From a virus, in the IMG/VR virus record IMGVR_UViG_3300047560_000700, positions 1-22,075 of that record: 22,075 nt of DNA; one strand, 5' to 3'. The notes under the pieces were generated by a model, which had not been told where the DNA came from, ran no database searches, and saw only the letters and a program-made list of their open reading frames with translations. This document shows positions 1 to 7,610 of this stretch, piece after piece (the stretch's first letter is position 1; each line of letters begins with the position of its first letter). A program made the position numbers and the translations under genes.

Positions 1-83
1 AACCCCACCCCCTTCATACAGGAAACACCCCCCGTCAAAAATAAAACACACACTGCGAAAAATTACAGTACACTTTCTACTAG

Positions 84-159
84 GTTGGTGGGGGTGCACT
101 AGCGAAGCACAGCCCGACAAGGGAAGGCAATCGGGTGCAAATCCCGGACACCAACGCCA
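84..159 (+). ncRNA. Candidate structured RNA with tRNA-like closing helix and T-loop, in the terS leader
   Basis: Seen: GTTGGTG (84-90) pairs perfectly with CACCAAC (149-155) and is followed by G and CCA (156-159), like a tRNA acceptor end. Inside are a hairpin GTGC/GCAC (94-97 with 107-110, extendable by GGG 91-93 with CCC 113-115 across a 2-nt bulge) and a second hairpin 131-135 with 143-147 carrying the 7-nt loop TGCAAAT, which resembles a T-loop. CCCGA (113-117) could instead pair with TCGGG (131-135), so two folds compete. It is not a normal tRNA: no convincing anticodon arm, no GG in the D-loop, and one extra base (A148) between T-stem and acceptor. GGGAA plus GGTGCAAATCC recalls the core of cobalamin riboswitches, but the rest of that consensus is missing. 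The role is unknown; its place in the leader suggests control of terS or a packaging-related RNA. Confidence 0.4.
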
Positions 160-182
160 AACCCAGGAGTGCGATTCCCTCC

Positions 183-737
183 ATGTACACACCGCTTATT
201 GAGCACGACATTCCGTACGCGGAATTTGACCCTACCTTCGAGGATCTCGAAGCGCGCGTGAACGCTGCCATGGCCAGCATGGCGGATGTTGGTCTTACGC
301 CACAAGAAAACCCCAAAGCCAAAGCGATTGCAATGAGCATCTTCCAAGGTGCCGGGGCTACTGATGAGGAATTGTCGGATCCAGGTGTGGTGATAGAGGT
401 CAATGCCATCCTGGATGACTACGCCAAGCAAGTCGTGAAGTCCGCAGTGGACCTGCGGCACCTGGTAACCAACAAACTCCTCCTGCTATCCAACAATCGG
501 GACCCCCGCATCCAGCTAAAAGCGCTTGAGATGCTGGGCAAGATCTCTGATGTGGGCCTCTTTACCGAGAAAACCGAGATTACTTTGCGTCATCGGCCGA
601 CCGAAGAGCTGGAACAGCTGCTAAGAGAGCGCCTCACCAAGATTGTTGAGGGGGAAGTGATCGACAGGACGGTGCCACAGCGTGCGTTAGAGATGGACAT
701 CGAGGACATCACAGGGAAAGAGCCCGATGCAGCTTGA
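183..737 (+). CDS. terS: Terminase small subunit
   Basis: Probable DNA-recognition subunit of the packaging motor, which binds the phage genome and delivers it to the large subunit. The product is 184 residues and mainly helical: an acidic N-terminus, a central helical region (about residues 65-125), and a C-terminal segment of the type 'LKALEMLGKISDVGLFTEK' common in small terminases, followed by a charged tail. Its stop overlaps the start of the large terminase gene by 11 bases, which is the strongest support. The start at ATG 183 is chosen because AGGAG lies at 165-169. The spacing of 13 is long, and an in-frame GTG at 135 would add 16 residues but lies inside the candidate structured RNA. 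The call rests on position and general pattern, not on a diagnostic motif. Confidence 0.78.
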   Translation: MYTPLIEHDIPYAEFDPTFEDLEARVNAAMASMADVGLTPQENPKAKAIAMSIFQGAGATDEELSDPGVVIEVNAILDDYAKQVVKSAVDLRHLVTNKLLLLSNNRDPRIQLKALEMLGKISDVGLFTEKTEITLRHRPTEELEQLLRERLTKIVEGEVIDRTVPQRALEMDIEDITGKEPDAA

Positions 738-2265
738 CGAGCTTGACCAACAGGGCATGGAGAGGCTGCTAAAAGTCACGCCTGACAGCGAAAAAGCGTT
801 TTTGATCTCCCTATTTGACGAATTGAACGAGCGAAAGCGCGTGCGGCTGTGCGAAGATGACTTTTTTACGTTCATTGCAGCCATAGATCTCAACTACAAG
901 TTCGGAAAACACCTGCAAAGGCTCGGTAGCCTACTGATGGACGTGGAAAAAGGGTACAAGGACCGCATCGCGGTCTCGATGGCGCCCCGTATGGGTAAAT
1001 CCCAAATGATTTCCATCTACTATCCGGCCTGGTACCTCGGAAAACACCCGGATCACAAGGTGATTGTGGCCTCCCACACTGCAGATTTGGCGGTTGTGAT
1101 GGCGAGAAAGGTGCGAAACCTCATCTCTACCCCGGAATACCAAAAAATCTTCCCAGGAACACGCATTGCTGCAGACGCCAAGGCGGCAGGACAGTGGAAC
1201 ACCACCAAGGGTGGCGAGTATTTCTCTATCGGTGTGGGCGGTGCCTTGGCTGGACGGGGTGCTCACCTAATCATTGCAGACGATCCGCTCTCAGAACAGG
1301 ATATCAAGGCAGGGAACACGTCTTCCCTGGACTCTACGTACGAATGGTTCAGTGCGGGCTTGCGTACTCGTCTGATGCCAGACGGGAAGATCTGTGTTCT
1401 CCATACAAGGTGGCACCAGCGGGACCTGATCGGGCGACTTCTCAAAGACTCGGCCATGAACGAGGGTGGGGACTCGTACGAGGCGTTTGAATTCCCGGCT
1501 ATCTTGAACGAGGGCACGGAGAACGAGAAGTCAATCTGGCCTGAGCAGTGGACACTGGAGAGCCTGCAGCAAACCCGGGCGTCAATGCACCACATCATGT
1601 GGCAGTGGTACGCGCAGTACCAGCAGAACCCGACGGCATCAGAAGCTGCCATTATCAAACGCGAGTGGATCAAGTGGTGGGACAAGGAAGATCCGCCCCA
1701 GATCGAGTTCATCATCCAGTCGTACGATACGGCCCTGACCACCAAAGAACGCAGTGACTTCTCAGTGTGCCATACATGGGGGGTGTTCAAACACCGTGCC
1801 GACCACAGCGCGCCCATCACGGACAACCTGATCCTGCTCAACAAGGTCAAGGGCAAGTACGAGTTTCCCGAGCTCAAGAAGATGGCGCATGAGCAGTACG
1901 AGGAGTGGGAGCCCGACTCGGTCGTGGTGGAAGCTAAAGCCAGCGGCCAGCCGCTCATTGACGAGATGCGTAGAAGCGGTATATTCGTGCAAGACTTCAG
2001 CCCGGGTAAGGGCCAGGACAAGATCGCGCGGCTAAATGCGGTGTCTGATATGTTCGCGTCAGGTCAGGTATGGTTCCCGGAGAACGCATGGGCGAGTGCC
2101 ACGGTTGAGGAGATCTTGGCCTTCCCGGCAGGGGAACATGATGACGAGGTGGACGCGATGACGCTAGCACTGATGCGCGCTCGCAAGGGGGGCCTGTTGC
2201 GTCTGACCACAGACCAGACCGATGACGAAAGTTTTATGCCCGCAAGGCGCCCCGCGTATTACTAA
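727..2265 (+). CDS. terL: Terminase large subunit (packaging ATPase and nuclease)
   Basis: ATP-driven motor that pumps DNA through the portal and cuts the concatemer. At 512 residues it has full family length. ATPase domain: Walker A APRMGKS (86-92), Walker B LIIADDP (181-187), and coupling motif LHTRWHQRD (225-233). RNase H-like nuclease domain: SYDTAL with Asp334, VVEAKASG with Glu402, and HDDEVDAM with Asp472/473 near the C-terminus, giving the expected acidic metal-binding set. The pattern is that of the Terminase_6 group. ATG 727 overlaps the terS stop, and an AGGGAAAG stretch just upstream serves as ribosome-binding site. Translation is probably coupled to terS. No truncation or frameshift is visible. 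Confidence 0.95.
   Translation: MQLDELDQQGMERLLKVTPDSEKAFLISLFDELNERKRVRLCEDDFFTFIAAIDLNYKFGKHLQRLGSLLMDVEKGYKDRIAVSMAPRMGKSQMISIYYPAWYLGKHPDHKVIVASHTADLAVVMARKVRNLISTPEYQKIFPGTRIAADAKAAGQWNTTKGGEYFSIGVGGALAGRGAHLIIADDPLSEQDIKAGNTSSLDSTYEWFSAGLRTRLMPDGKICVLHTRWHQRDLIGRLLKDSAMNEGGDSYEAFEFPAILNEGTENEKSIWPEQWTLESLQQTRASMHHIMWQWYAQYQQNPTASEAAIIKREWIKWWDKEDPPQIEFIIQSYDTALTTKERSDFSVCHTWGVFKHRADHSAPITDNLILLNKVKGKYEFPELKKMAHEQYEEWEPDSVVVEAKASGQPLIDEMRRSGIFVQDFSPGKGQDKIARLNAVSDMFASGQVWFPENAWASATVEEILAFPAGEHDDEVDAMTLALMRARKGGLLRLTTDQTDDESFMPARRPAYY
1958..1985 (+). promoter_or_regulatory. Candidate sigma70-type promoter inside terL
   Basis: TTGACG (1958-1963, 5 of 6 consensus) is followed after 16 bases by TATATT (1980-1985, 5 of 6). 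It lies within terL about 290 bases before the exported-protein gene at 2275 and could give that gene and the portal an extra start of transcription. Matches inside coding sequence arise by chance, so this stays tentative. Confidence 0.3.
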
Positions 2266-2274
2266 GGAGATAGC

Positions 2275-2955
2275 ATGAAGAGACGTACATTTATCTTGGG
2301 GATGTTGGCAGGTACAACGGTACCGTTGTTGCCAGCTGCTGTGCCCGCAGTAGAGAATAAAGAATGGACCGTAGCGCGCTTAATCGGCGAGATGGACAAG
2401 ATGTTCCGTTGCCGAGATGGGGATCCGCGCTCGTTCATGGAGCTGCACAAAGGCACGCATGGTGTACGTTGGGTTGAGCTGGCAGAGGAATACGGAGAGT
2501 ACGGCGACATTTTGCGGGTCCATTACGCCACTTATGCCATGGGCATCGAGGGCGGGGACGCCAAGGAAGCGGAAAGCTGCCTGGCCAAGTATTTCTACGA
2601 TAACTTCAAAGAATACGCAGCGGGTAGCCCCCTGCTGTACTGGCGCACGAAGCCTGAGTTCCGTAGCGACGAGATCGTGCGGTATGGCGAGACGTGGATG
2701 ACGGCCGAGGAAATTGAGGACGGGGCGTGGAAAAGAACGCCTGTTGTGGGCACAAAACGGTGGCATTACGACCCTAACAAGCCCCTTGAGATCCCCGAGG
2801 GAGTCGCGCACGATATTGACACCGGCGCCTACCGATACGTGACTGAACGGGTACAACTACATACAATCCGCATGAGGCTGGCAATTCCCAAGTGTGCGCG
2901 GGAGGAGCTGCAACGCATTGAGAAAGCCGAAGGCGCACCTGTACCAAGGATTTAA
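2275..2955 (+). CDS. Putative exported protein with twin-arginine-like signal peptide, unknown function
   Basis: The 226-residue protein begins MKRRTFILGMLAG: an Arg pair followed by x-Phe, close to the Tat motif (S/T-R-R-x-F-L-K). A hydrophobic stretch then runs to about residue 24 and a likely signal peptidase site lies near Val-Pro-Ala (about 24-26). The rest is soluble, charged and rich in Trp/Tyr, with three Cys and no domain I recognise. AAGGAG lies 6 bases before ATG 2275. The gene sits between terL and portal, where a structural or packaging gene is expected, and an exported protein is unusual there. It could be an accessory (moron-type) gene acting on the host envelope, or a virion protein whose N-terminus only mimics a signal. 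The function is not known; the signal-like N-terminus is seen directly, export is inferred. Confidence 0.6.
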   Translation: MKRRTFILGMLAGTTVPLLPAAVPAVENKEWTVARLIGEMDKMFRCRDGDPRSFMELHKGTHGVRWVELAEEYGEYGDILRVHYATYAMGIEGGDAKEAESCLAKYFYDNFKEYAAGSPLLYWRTKPEFRSDEIVRYGETWMTAEEIEDGAWKRTPVVGTKRWHYDPNKPLEIPEGVAHDIDTGAYRYVTERVQLHTIRMRLAIPKCAREELQRIEKAEGAPVPRI

Positions 2956-2956
2956 T

Positions 2957-5557
2957 ATGGCTACAAGCAGCATGGTTCCCGGTATCGGAGGGGCCCCTAT
3001 GGGTCTTGACCTGGCAGACATCCCACTGGACGACACCCCGGCGGTTGAGATCGAGATTGAGAACCCAGAAGGGGTAAAAATCGGTGTGGATGGCATGGAG
3101 ATTGACCTGATGCCAGATGCTAACGCTGGCACTGCGGACGTCCCCTTCGATGCCAACCTGGCCGAGCACATCGACCAAGGCGCACTCCAGAAACTGGCTA
3201 GTGAAGTACTGGACCTCGTGGATGCCGATATCGCGTCCCGCAAAGACTGGGTGGAGATGTACGTCAAGGGCCTTGAGGTCCTGGGGATGAAGTATGAAGA
3301 ACGCACAGAACCGTGGAACGGGGCATGTGGTGTGTTCAGCACCCTGCTAACTGAAGCAGCTGTTAGGTTCCAGTCCGAGACAATTATCGAGACGTTCCCC
3401 GCTGCGGGCCCTGTCAAGACCGAGATTATTGGAGCAATCGATAAACTCAAAGAGGATGCGGCTGCGCGAGTCCGGGAGGACATGAACTACCAGCTCACCG
3501 AGGTGATGAGCGAGTACCGCCCCGAGCATGAGCGCATGCTGTTTAACCTGGGCTTGGCTGGAGCCGCGTTCAAAAAGGTGTATTACGACCCGAGCCTGGA
3601 CCGCCAAGTGGCAGTGTTTGTGCCGGCTGAAGAGATCATCATCCCCTACGGTAGCTCCGACATCCGTAGCGCCCCGCGCGTGGCTCAACTCATGCGCAAG
3701 ACCGAGAATGACATCAAGAAGCTGCAAGTGGCAGGGTTCTACCGCGACGTGGACCTGGGCGAGCCGCTGTCATTCCACACAGACATCGAGAAGAAAAAGG
3801 CTGAGGACCAAGGGTATTCCCTTACTGACGACGATCGGTACCACATCTACGAGGTGCACCTGGACTGGGACCTGGAGGGGTACGAGGACCCGGACGGCAT
3901 CGCGCTGCCATACGTCATCACCATCGACAAAGGTACGCAAGAAGTTCTAGCTATTCGCCGTAACTGGGAACCTAACGATAAGAAAAAACTCAAACGGCAA
4001 CACTTCGTTCAATATGATTACATACCTGGCTTTGGTGCTTATGGCTTTGGCTACATTCACCTCATTGGTGGTTATGCCCGTGCGGGCACCATGCTTATTC
4101 GACAGCTGGTCGACGCAGGCACCCTCTCTAATCTGCCTGGTGGCCTGAAGTCCCGTGGTTTGCGCGTGAAGGGTGACGATACCCCGATCGCCCCCGGTGA
4201 GTTCCGCGACGTGGATGTGCCGTCTGGCAGCATCAAAGACAACATCATGGCGCTCCCGTACAAGGAGCCCTCACAAGTACTGGCCGGTCTGCTGGACAAG
4301 ATCACGGATGAAGGCCGCCGTCTAGGCTCTATCGCTGACATGAACGTGTCGGACATGAGTGCCAACGCTCCGGTGGGTACGACGCTAGCTCTCTTGGAGC
4401 GCCAGCTCAAGACCATGTCGGCCGTGCAAGCCCGTGTGCACTACTCGATGAAGCAGGAGTTCAAGCTCCTCAAAGGCATCATCCGCGACTACGCGCCGAC
4501 CGAGTACGAGTTTGTGCCCGATAGTGGCACGCGCATGGCCAAGCAAAGCGACTACGACATGGTGGACGTGATCCCCGTGTCCGATCCCAACAGTGCCACA
4601 ATGGCACAACGGATCATGCAGTACCAAGCGGTCATTCAGTTGGCCCAAGGCGCTCCGCAGATCTACGACTTGCCCGTGTTGCACCGCCAGATGATCGAGG
4701 TGCTGGGCATCAAGAACGCAGACAAGCTGGTCCCCATCGACGACGACATGAAGCCGCGCGACCCGATCAGCGAGAACATGGCGTTCCTGACGGGCAAGCC
4801 GACCAAAGCGTTTATTTTCCAGGACCACGATGCGCACATCGCCGTGCACATGAGCATGCTGCAGGACCCCATGGTGATGGGGCAGATCGGGCAGTCCCCC
4901 ATGGCACAACAGATGCAGGGTGCCATCATGGCCCACGTTGCCGAGCACGTGGCGTTCCAGTACCGCGCACAAATCGAGAAGCGCCTGGGCGCGACGCTCC
5001 CGGCTCCCAACGCCGAGCTGCCGCCCGAGGTCGAGGCTCAACTGGCCAAGCTGGTGGCCCAAGCCGCTACGCAGCTCACCCAGATGCACCAAGGCCAGCA
5101 AGCCCAGCAACAAGCTCAGCAGCAGATGCAGGATCCGATCATCCAGATGCAGCAACAAGAGCTGCAGATCAAAGCCCAAGAGGCCCAGATCAAGGCGCAG
5201 AAGGTCCAGGGCGACTTGCAGATCAAGCAGCAAGAGCTGGCACTCAAGGCCCAGGAGCTGCACGCCAAGGAAGGACTCGACAACCCCATGTTAATCCAGC
5301 AACGGCATGAGATGGAGATGGCAGCCCTCCAGGCCCAGCAGCAGCGCGAGATGCAGGCCCACCAGATGCAGATGGCCATGCAAGCGCAACAGGCTCAGGC
5401 ACAGCAAGCCATGCAGGCGCAGCAGAACGCCCAACAACTGGCCCATGGCGGGGAAGTCCATAGCCAGAAGATCCGGCACGCAGAACAAGAGGCTCACTTG
5501 AAGGCGATCCAGGCCCTCAATGCGATGAAGAACCAGAAGACCAATAAAGGAGAGTAA
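2957..5557 (+). CDS. Portal protein with long Gln/Ala-rich C-terminal extension
   Basis: Forms the dodecameric ring at one capsid vertex through which DNA passes. Its place directly after terminase, its size (866 residues) and its central conserved region (about 355-396, containing PGFGAYGFGYIHLIGG and RQLVDAGTLSNLPGG) fit the large portals of podovirus-like phages. Residues about 708-835 are an almost uninterrupted Gln/Ala/Met/Lys helical or coiled-coil stretch, reminiscent of the C-terminal barrel of P22 portal, and the end carries an AHGGEVHSQ motif. Start ATG 2957 is chosen over an upstream in-frame GTG (2894) because AAGGA (2946-2950) is 6 bases away and the upstream gene ends at 2955. 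Codon use between about 3921 and 4090 is visibly more A/T-rich than on either side. Confidence 0.87.
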   Translation: MATSSMVPGIGGAPMGLDLADIPLDDTPAVEIEIENPEGVKIGVDGMEIDLMPDANAGTADVPFDANLAEHIDQGALQKLASEVLDLVDADIASRKDWVEMYVKGLEVLGMKYEERTEPWNGACGVFSTLLTEAAVRFQSETIIETFPAAGPVKTEIIGAIDKLKEDAAARVREDMNYQLTEVMSEYRPEHERMLFNLGLAGAAFKKVYYDPSLDRQVAVFVPAEEIIIPYGSSDIRSAPRVAQLMRKTENDIKKLQVAGFYRDVDLGEPLSFHTDIEKKKAEDQGYSLTDDDRYHIYEVHLDWDLEGYEDPDGIALPYVITIDKGTQEVLAIRRNWEPNDKKKLKRQHFVQYDYIPGFGAYGFGYIHLIGGYARAGTMLIRQLVDAGTLSNLPGGLKSRGLRVKGDDTPIAPGEFRDVDVPSGSIKDNIMALPYKEPSQVLAGLLDKITDEGRRLGSIADMNVSDMSANAPVGTTLALLERQLKTMSAVQARVHYSMKQEFKLLKGIIRDYAPTEYEFVPDSGTRMAKQSDYDMVDVIPVSDPNSATMAQRIMQYQAVIQLAQGAPQIYDLPVLHRQMIEVLGIKNADKLVPIDDDMKPRDPISENMAFLTGKPTKAFIFQDHDAHIAVHMSMLQDPMVMGQIGQSPMAQQMQGAIMAHVAEHVAFQYRAQIEKRLGATLPAPNAELPPEVEAQLAKLVAQAATQLTQMHQGQQAQQQAQQQMQDPIIQMQQQELQIKAQEAQIKAQKVQGDLQIKQQELALKAQELHAKEGLDNPMLIQQRHEMEMAALQAQQQREMQAHQMQMAMQAQQAQAQQAMQAQQNAQQLAHGGEVHSQKIRHAEQEAHLKAIQALNAMKNQKTNKGE

Positions 5558-5754
5558 TGGACCGAAAAGCGCTCAACTACGTCAACTCTAAGTTAGAGGA
5601 ACGACGTGTAGAACTTCTTGAATTCTTGGGAGAGGGTGGAGCTAAAGACTACGCCCACTACAAGGAGGTGTGCGGGGTAATCCGAGGTCTCCAGACCGCA
5701 CAATCTGAACTTGGTGACCTCGTGCGTAAGCTAAAGGAGTTTGAAGATGAGTGA
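5557..5754 (+). CDS. Small helical protein of unknown function
   Basis: A 65-residue acidic, highly helical protein with heptad-like spacing of Leu, Val and Ile (for example VELLEFL and LGDLVRKLKEF), so a short coiled coil or helical hairpin is likely. It starts at ATG 5557, sharing one base with the portal stop (TAATG), after a good AAAGGAG site, so it is translated with the portal. It has one Cys and no membrane segment. Small genes at this position recur in related phage genomes without an assigned function. A role in portal or head assembly is only an inference from position. Confidence 0.7.
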   Translation: MDRKALNYVNSKLEERRVELLEFLGEGGAKDYAHYKEVCGVIRGLQTAQSELGDLVRKLKEFEDE

Positions 5755-6160
5755 CATCCTGATCGGGCAATCGCTTGATCCTCAGGGGCCCGTGTCGGTG
5801 CTGCCTGGCACGCCAGAGGAGAAAGCGCGTCAAGTGCCGGACCCCTCGACGTTCCACCTGCTGTGCGTCCTGCCTGAGATTGACGAAGAGTATGGCGATA
5901 GCGGCCTGGTGAAATCTGGGCAAACCATCCACTACGAGGAGCTTTTGTCCCCCGTATTGTTCGTGGTTAAGATGGGGCCTGATGCGTACAAAGACGCGTC
6001 CAGATTCCCAAGCGGCCCCTCCTGTAAGGTGGGTGATTTCGTGTTGGTCCGCCCCAACACTGGCACGCGTATCAAGATCCATGGCAAAGAGTTCCGCATC
6101 ATCAATGATGATTCGGTCGAGGCTGTGGTCCAGGATCCGCGCGGCATTACCCGGGCATAA
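5747..6160 (+). CDS. GroES/Cpn10-like co-chaperonin
   Basis: A 137-residue protein whose C-terminal half follows the Cpn10 pattern: a first strand STFHLLCVLPEI (35-46), a flexible acidic loop with Gly-Leu-Val (about 48-60) where the GroEL-binding mobile loop should be, then SPVLFVVKMGPDA (68-80), CKVGDFVLVRPNTGTRIKI (93-111), and HGKEFRIINDDSVEAVVQD (112-130). GroES has the same order (GEVLAVG, VKVGDIVIF, EEVLIMSESDILAIVE). Phage co-chaperonins such as T4 gp31 replace GroES so that host GroEL can fold the capsid protein, and placement just before scaffold and capsid fits that role. Start ATG 5747 is chosen with AAAGGAG at 5733-5739; a TTG two codons upstream is possible. It overlaps the previous gene by 8 bases. 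About 30 N-terminal residues are extra relative to GroES. Confidence 0.72.
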   Translation: MSDILIGQSLDPQGPVSVLPGTPEEKARQVPDPSTFHLLCVLPEIDEEYGDSGLVKSGQTIHYEELLSPVLFVVKMGPDAYKDASRFPSGPSCKVGDFVLVRPNTGTRIKIHGKEFRIINDDSVEAVVQDPRGITRA

Positions 6161-6169
6161 GGAGCCGCT

Positions 6170-7138
6170 ATGGAAAAAGTAGAGTTTGAATTCCCCGATG
6201 AGGCAGCCTCCAACCCCCGTAAGGGCGGTGCGGTAGTCAAGGCCGAGGACGAAGCCCCCGAGATTAAAGTCGAGGAGGAGTCTGGCGTTGAGATTGTTGA
6301 CGATACTCCCCCAGAGGATCGCAACCGCAAGCCCATGGCTGAGCCCCCTAAAGAGCTCACTGACGAAGAACTTAATAAGTACGACGAAAGTGTCAAAAAG
6401 CGCATCCAGCACTTCACCAAGGGCTATCACGAGGAGCGCCGGGCCAAAGAGGCGGCATTGCGCGAGCGGGAAGAGGCCATTCGGGCGGCCCAAGCTATCG
6501 CTGAGGAGAACAAGCGGCTCAAGGGCTCGCTGTCTCAAGGCCAGACGGCCCTACTAGAGCAGGCCAAGAAAGTGGTCAGTAATGAACTGGAAGAAGCCAA
6601 GCGCAGTTACAAACTAGCCTATGAGTCCGGTGATGCTGATGCCCTTGTGGCTGCCCAGGAGGCGCTTACCACTGCCAAGATGAAAGCGGAGCGGATTGAA
6701 AACTTTCGGCCTGCCCCTTTACAACAACCTCAAACTGAGGTACAAACCCCACATCAACCGGCCCCGGCCCCTCGTCAGGACCCCAAACTGCTTGCATGGC
6801 AAGAGAAAAATCAGTGGTTTGGGAACAACAAGCGGATGACGGCTTATGCCCTTGGTCTGCACGAGGATCTGGTGTCGGAAGGAATTTCTCCTGGAAGTGA
6901 CGAGTACTATCAACGTATCGACGCTGACATGAGAGACCGTTTCTCGGATGCGTTTGAGTCCGAGAAGCCCGCTGATGCGCCAACTCAGCGGCAAAAATCA
7001 AACGTTGTCTCACCGGCAACACGTAGTACTGCGCCTAAGAAAGTCGTACTTACCAAATCGCAGGTGGAAATCGCCAAACGGCTTGGAGTCCCTTTGGAAC
7101 TCTACGCACGTAAGGTTGCGGATGAAATGAGGAAATGA
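6170..7138 (+). CDS. Capsid scaffolding protein (probable)
   Basis: Probable internal scaffold on which the capsid protein assembles before DNA entry. The 322-residue product has the expected build: a very acidic, disordered N-terminus (1-65), a long charged coiled coil (about 66-178), a Pro/Gln linker (180-205), a small conserved-looking segment around WFGNNKRMTAYALGLHEDL (216-234), a second disordered linker, and a basic terminal helix LTKSQVEIAKRLGVPLELYA (294-313 of 322), suited to binding the capsid protein. It lies two genes upstream of the major capsid gene. GGAG lies just before ATG 6170. No protease motif is seen, so any scaffold processing would need another enzyme. Confidence 0.72.
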   Translation: MEKVEFEFPDEAASNPRKGGAVVKAEDEAPEIKVEEESGVEIVDDTPPEDRNRKPMAEPPKELTDEELNKYDESVKKRIQHFTKGYHEERRAKEAALREREEAIRAAQAIAEENKRLKGSLSQGQTALLEQAKKVVSNELEEAKRSYKLAYESGDADALVAAQEALTTAKMKAERIENFRPAPLQQPQTEVQTPHQPAPAPRQDPKLLAWQEKNQWFGNNKRMTAYALGLHEDLVSEGISPGSDEYYQRIDADMRDRFSDAFESEKPADAPTQRQKSNVVSPATRSTAPKKVVLTKSQVEIAKRLGVPLELYARKVADEMRK

Positions 7139-7140
7139 AC

Positions 7141-7593
7141 ATGACAGCACAAAACCGTGAAAAGCGTGAACTTGATACCCGCGAACGTGCGGAGCGCCCC
7201 AAAAAGTGGAAGCCCCCGCAGCTGCTGCCAGACCCCAACCCGGAGCCTGGTTTCGCGTTTCGTTGGATTCGAATCAGCACGCTGAACTCGCCTGATGCGT
7301 CTAACATCTCCACAAAATTCCGCGAGGGTTGGGAACCGGTCAAGGCATCGGAGCACCCCGAAGTGGTAGTCCTGGGCGGCACGCAAGCGCGTTTCCCTGA
7401 CTCCATTGAGATTGGTGGTCTGGTTCTTTGCAAAATCCCAGTTGAGTTTACTGAGGATCGTGACGCGTACTACCTGGATCAGGCAAATGCGCAGATGAAC
7501 TCGGTAGATAACAACTTCATGCGTGAGAGTGATCCTCGGATGCCTATGTTCAAAGAGCGTAGCACCAAGGTTACTTTCGGTAAAGGTATGTAA
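7141..7593 (+). CDS. Conserved-type head-region protein, unknown function
   Basis: About 150 residues: a highly charged Arg/Lys/Glu N-terminus (1-35) and a folded region with FAFRWIRIST, VVVLGGTQARFPDSIEIGGL and a C-terminal part ending in STKVTFGKGM. It lies between scaffold and the capsid genes, so it is probably a head component or assembly factor, but I cannot assign a role. The start is uncertain: ATG 7135 overlaps the scaffold stop, yet the GAGGA-type site at 7129-7133 is better placed for ATG 7141, which is used here. The two differ by two residues. Confidence 0.65.
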   Translation: MTAQNREKRELDTRERAERPKKWKPPQLLPDPNPEPGFAFRWIRISTLNSPDASNISTKFREGWEPVKASEHPEVVVLGGTQARFPDSIEIGGLVLCKIPVEFTEDRDAYYLDQANAQMNSVDNNFMRESDPRMPMFKERSTKVTFGKGM

Positions 7594-7610
7594 TTTTTAG
7601 GAGCTTCAAC

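Noticed and set aside
84-155. Complete cobalamin riboswitch
   Set aside because: Only GGGAA and the GGTGCAAATCC loop region match; the downstream CCCGC-ACTG part is absent and the spacing before the loop is too long.
84-159. A functional tRNA gene on either strand
   Set aside because: The acceptor and T-arm match is good, but no 5-bp anticodon stem with 7-base loop can be drawn, the D-loop lacks GG and an extra base separates T-stem and acceptor. Kept only as a structured RNA candidate.
4385-5263. Minus-strand 292-codon open frame rich in Leu, Gln and His
   Set aside because: It mirrors the portal coding region, including its Gln/Ala-rich C-terminal codons, on the other strand; it has low-complexity composition and no ribosome-binding site, and the portal frame is clearly real.
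5642-6538. Minus-strand 298-codon frame opposite the co-chaperonin and scaffold
   Set aside because: It overlaps three supported genes and has no recognisable domain or start signal.
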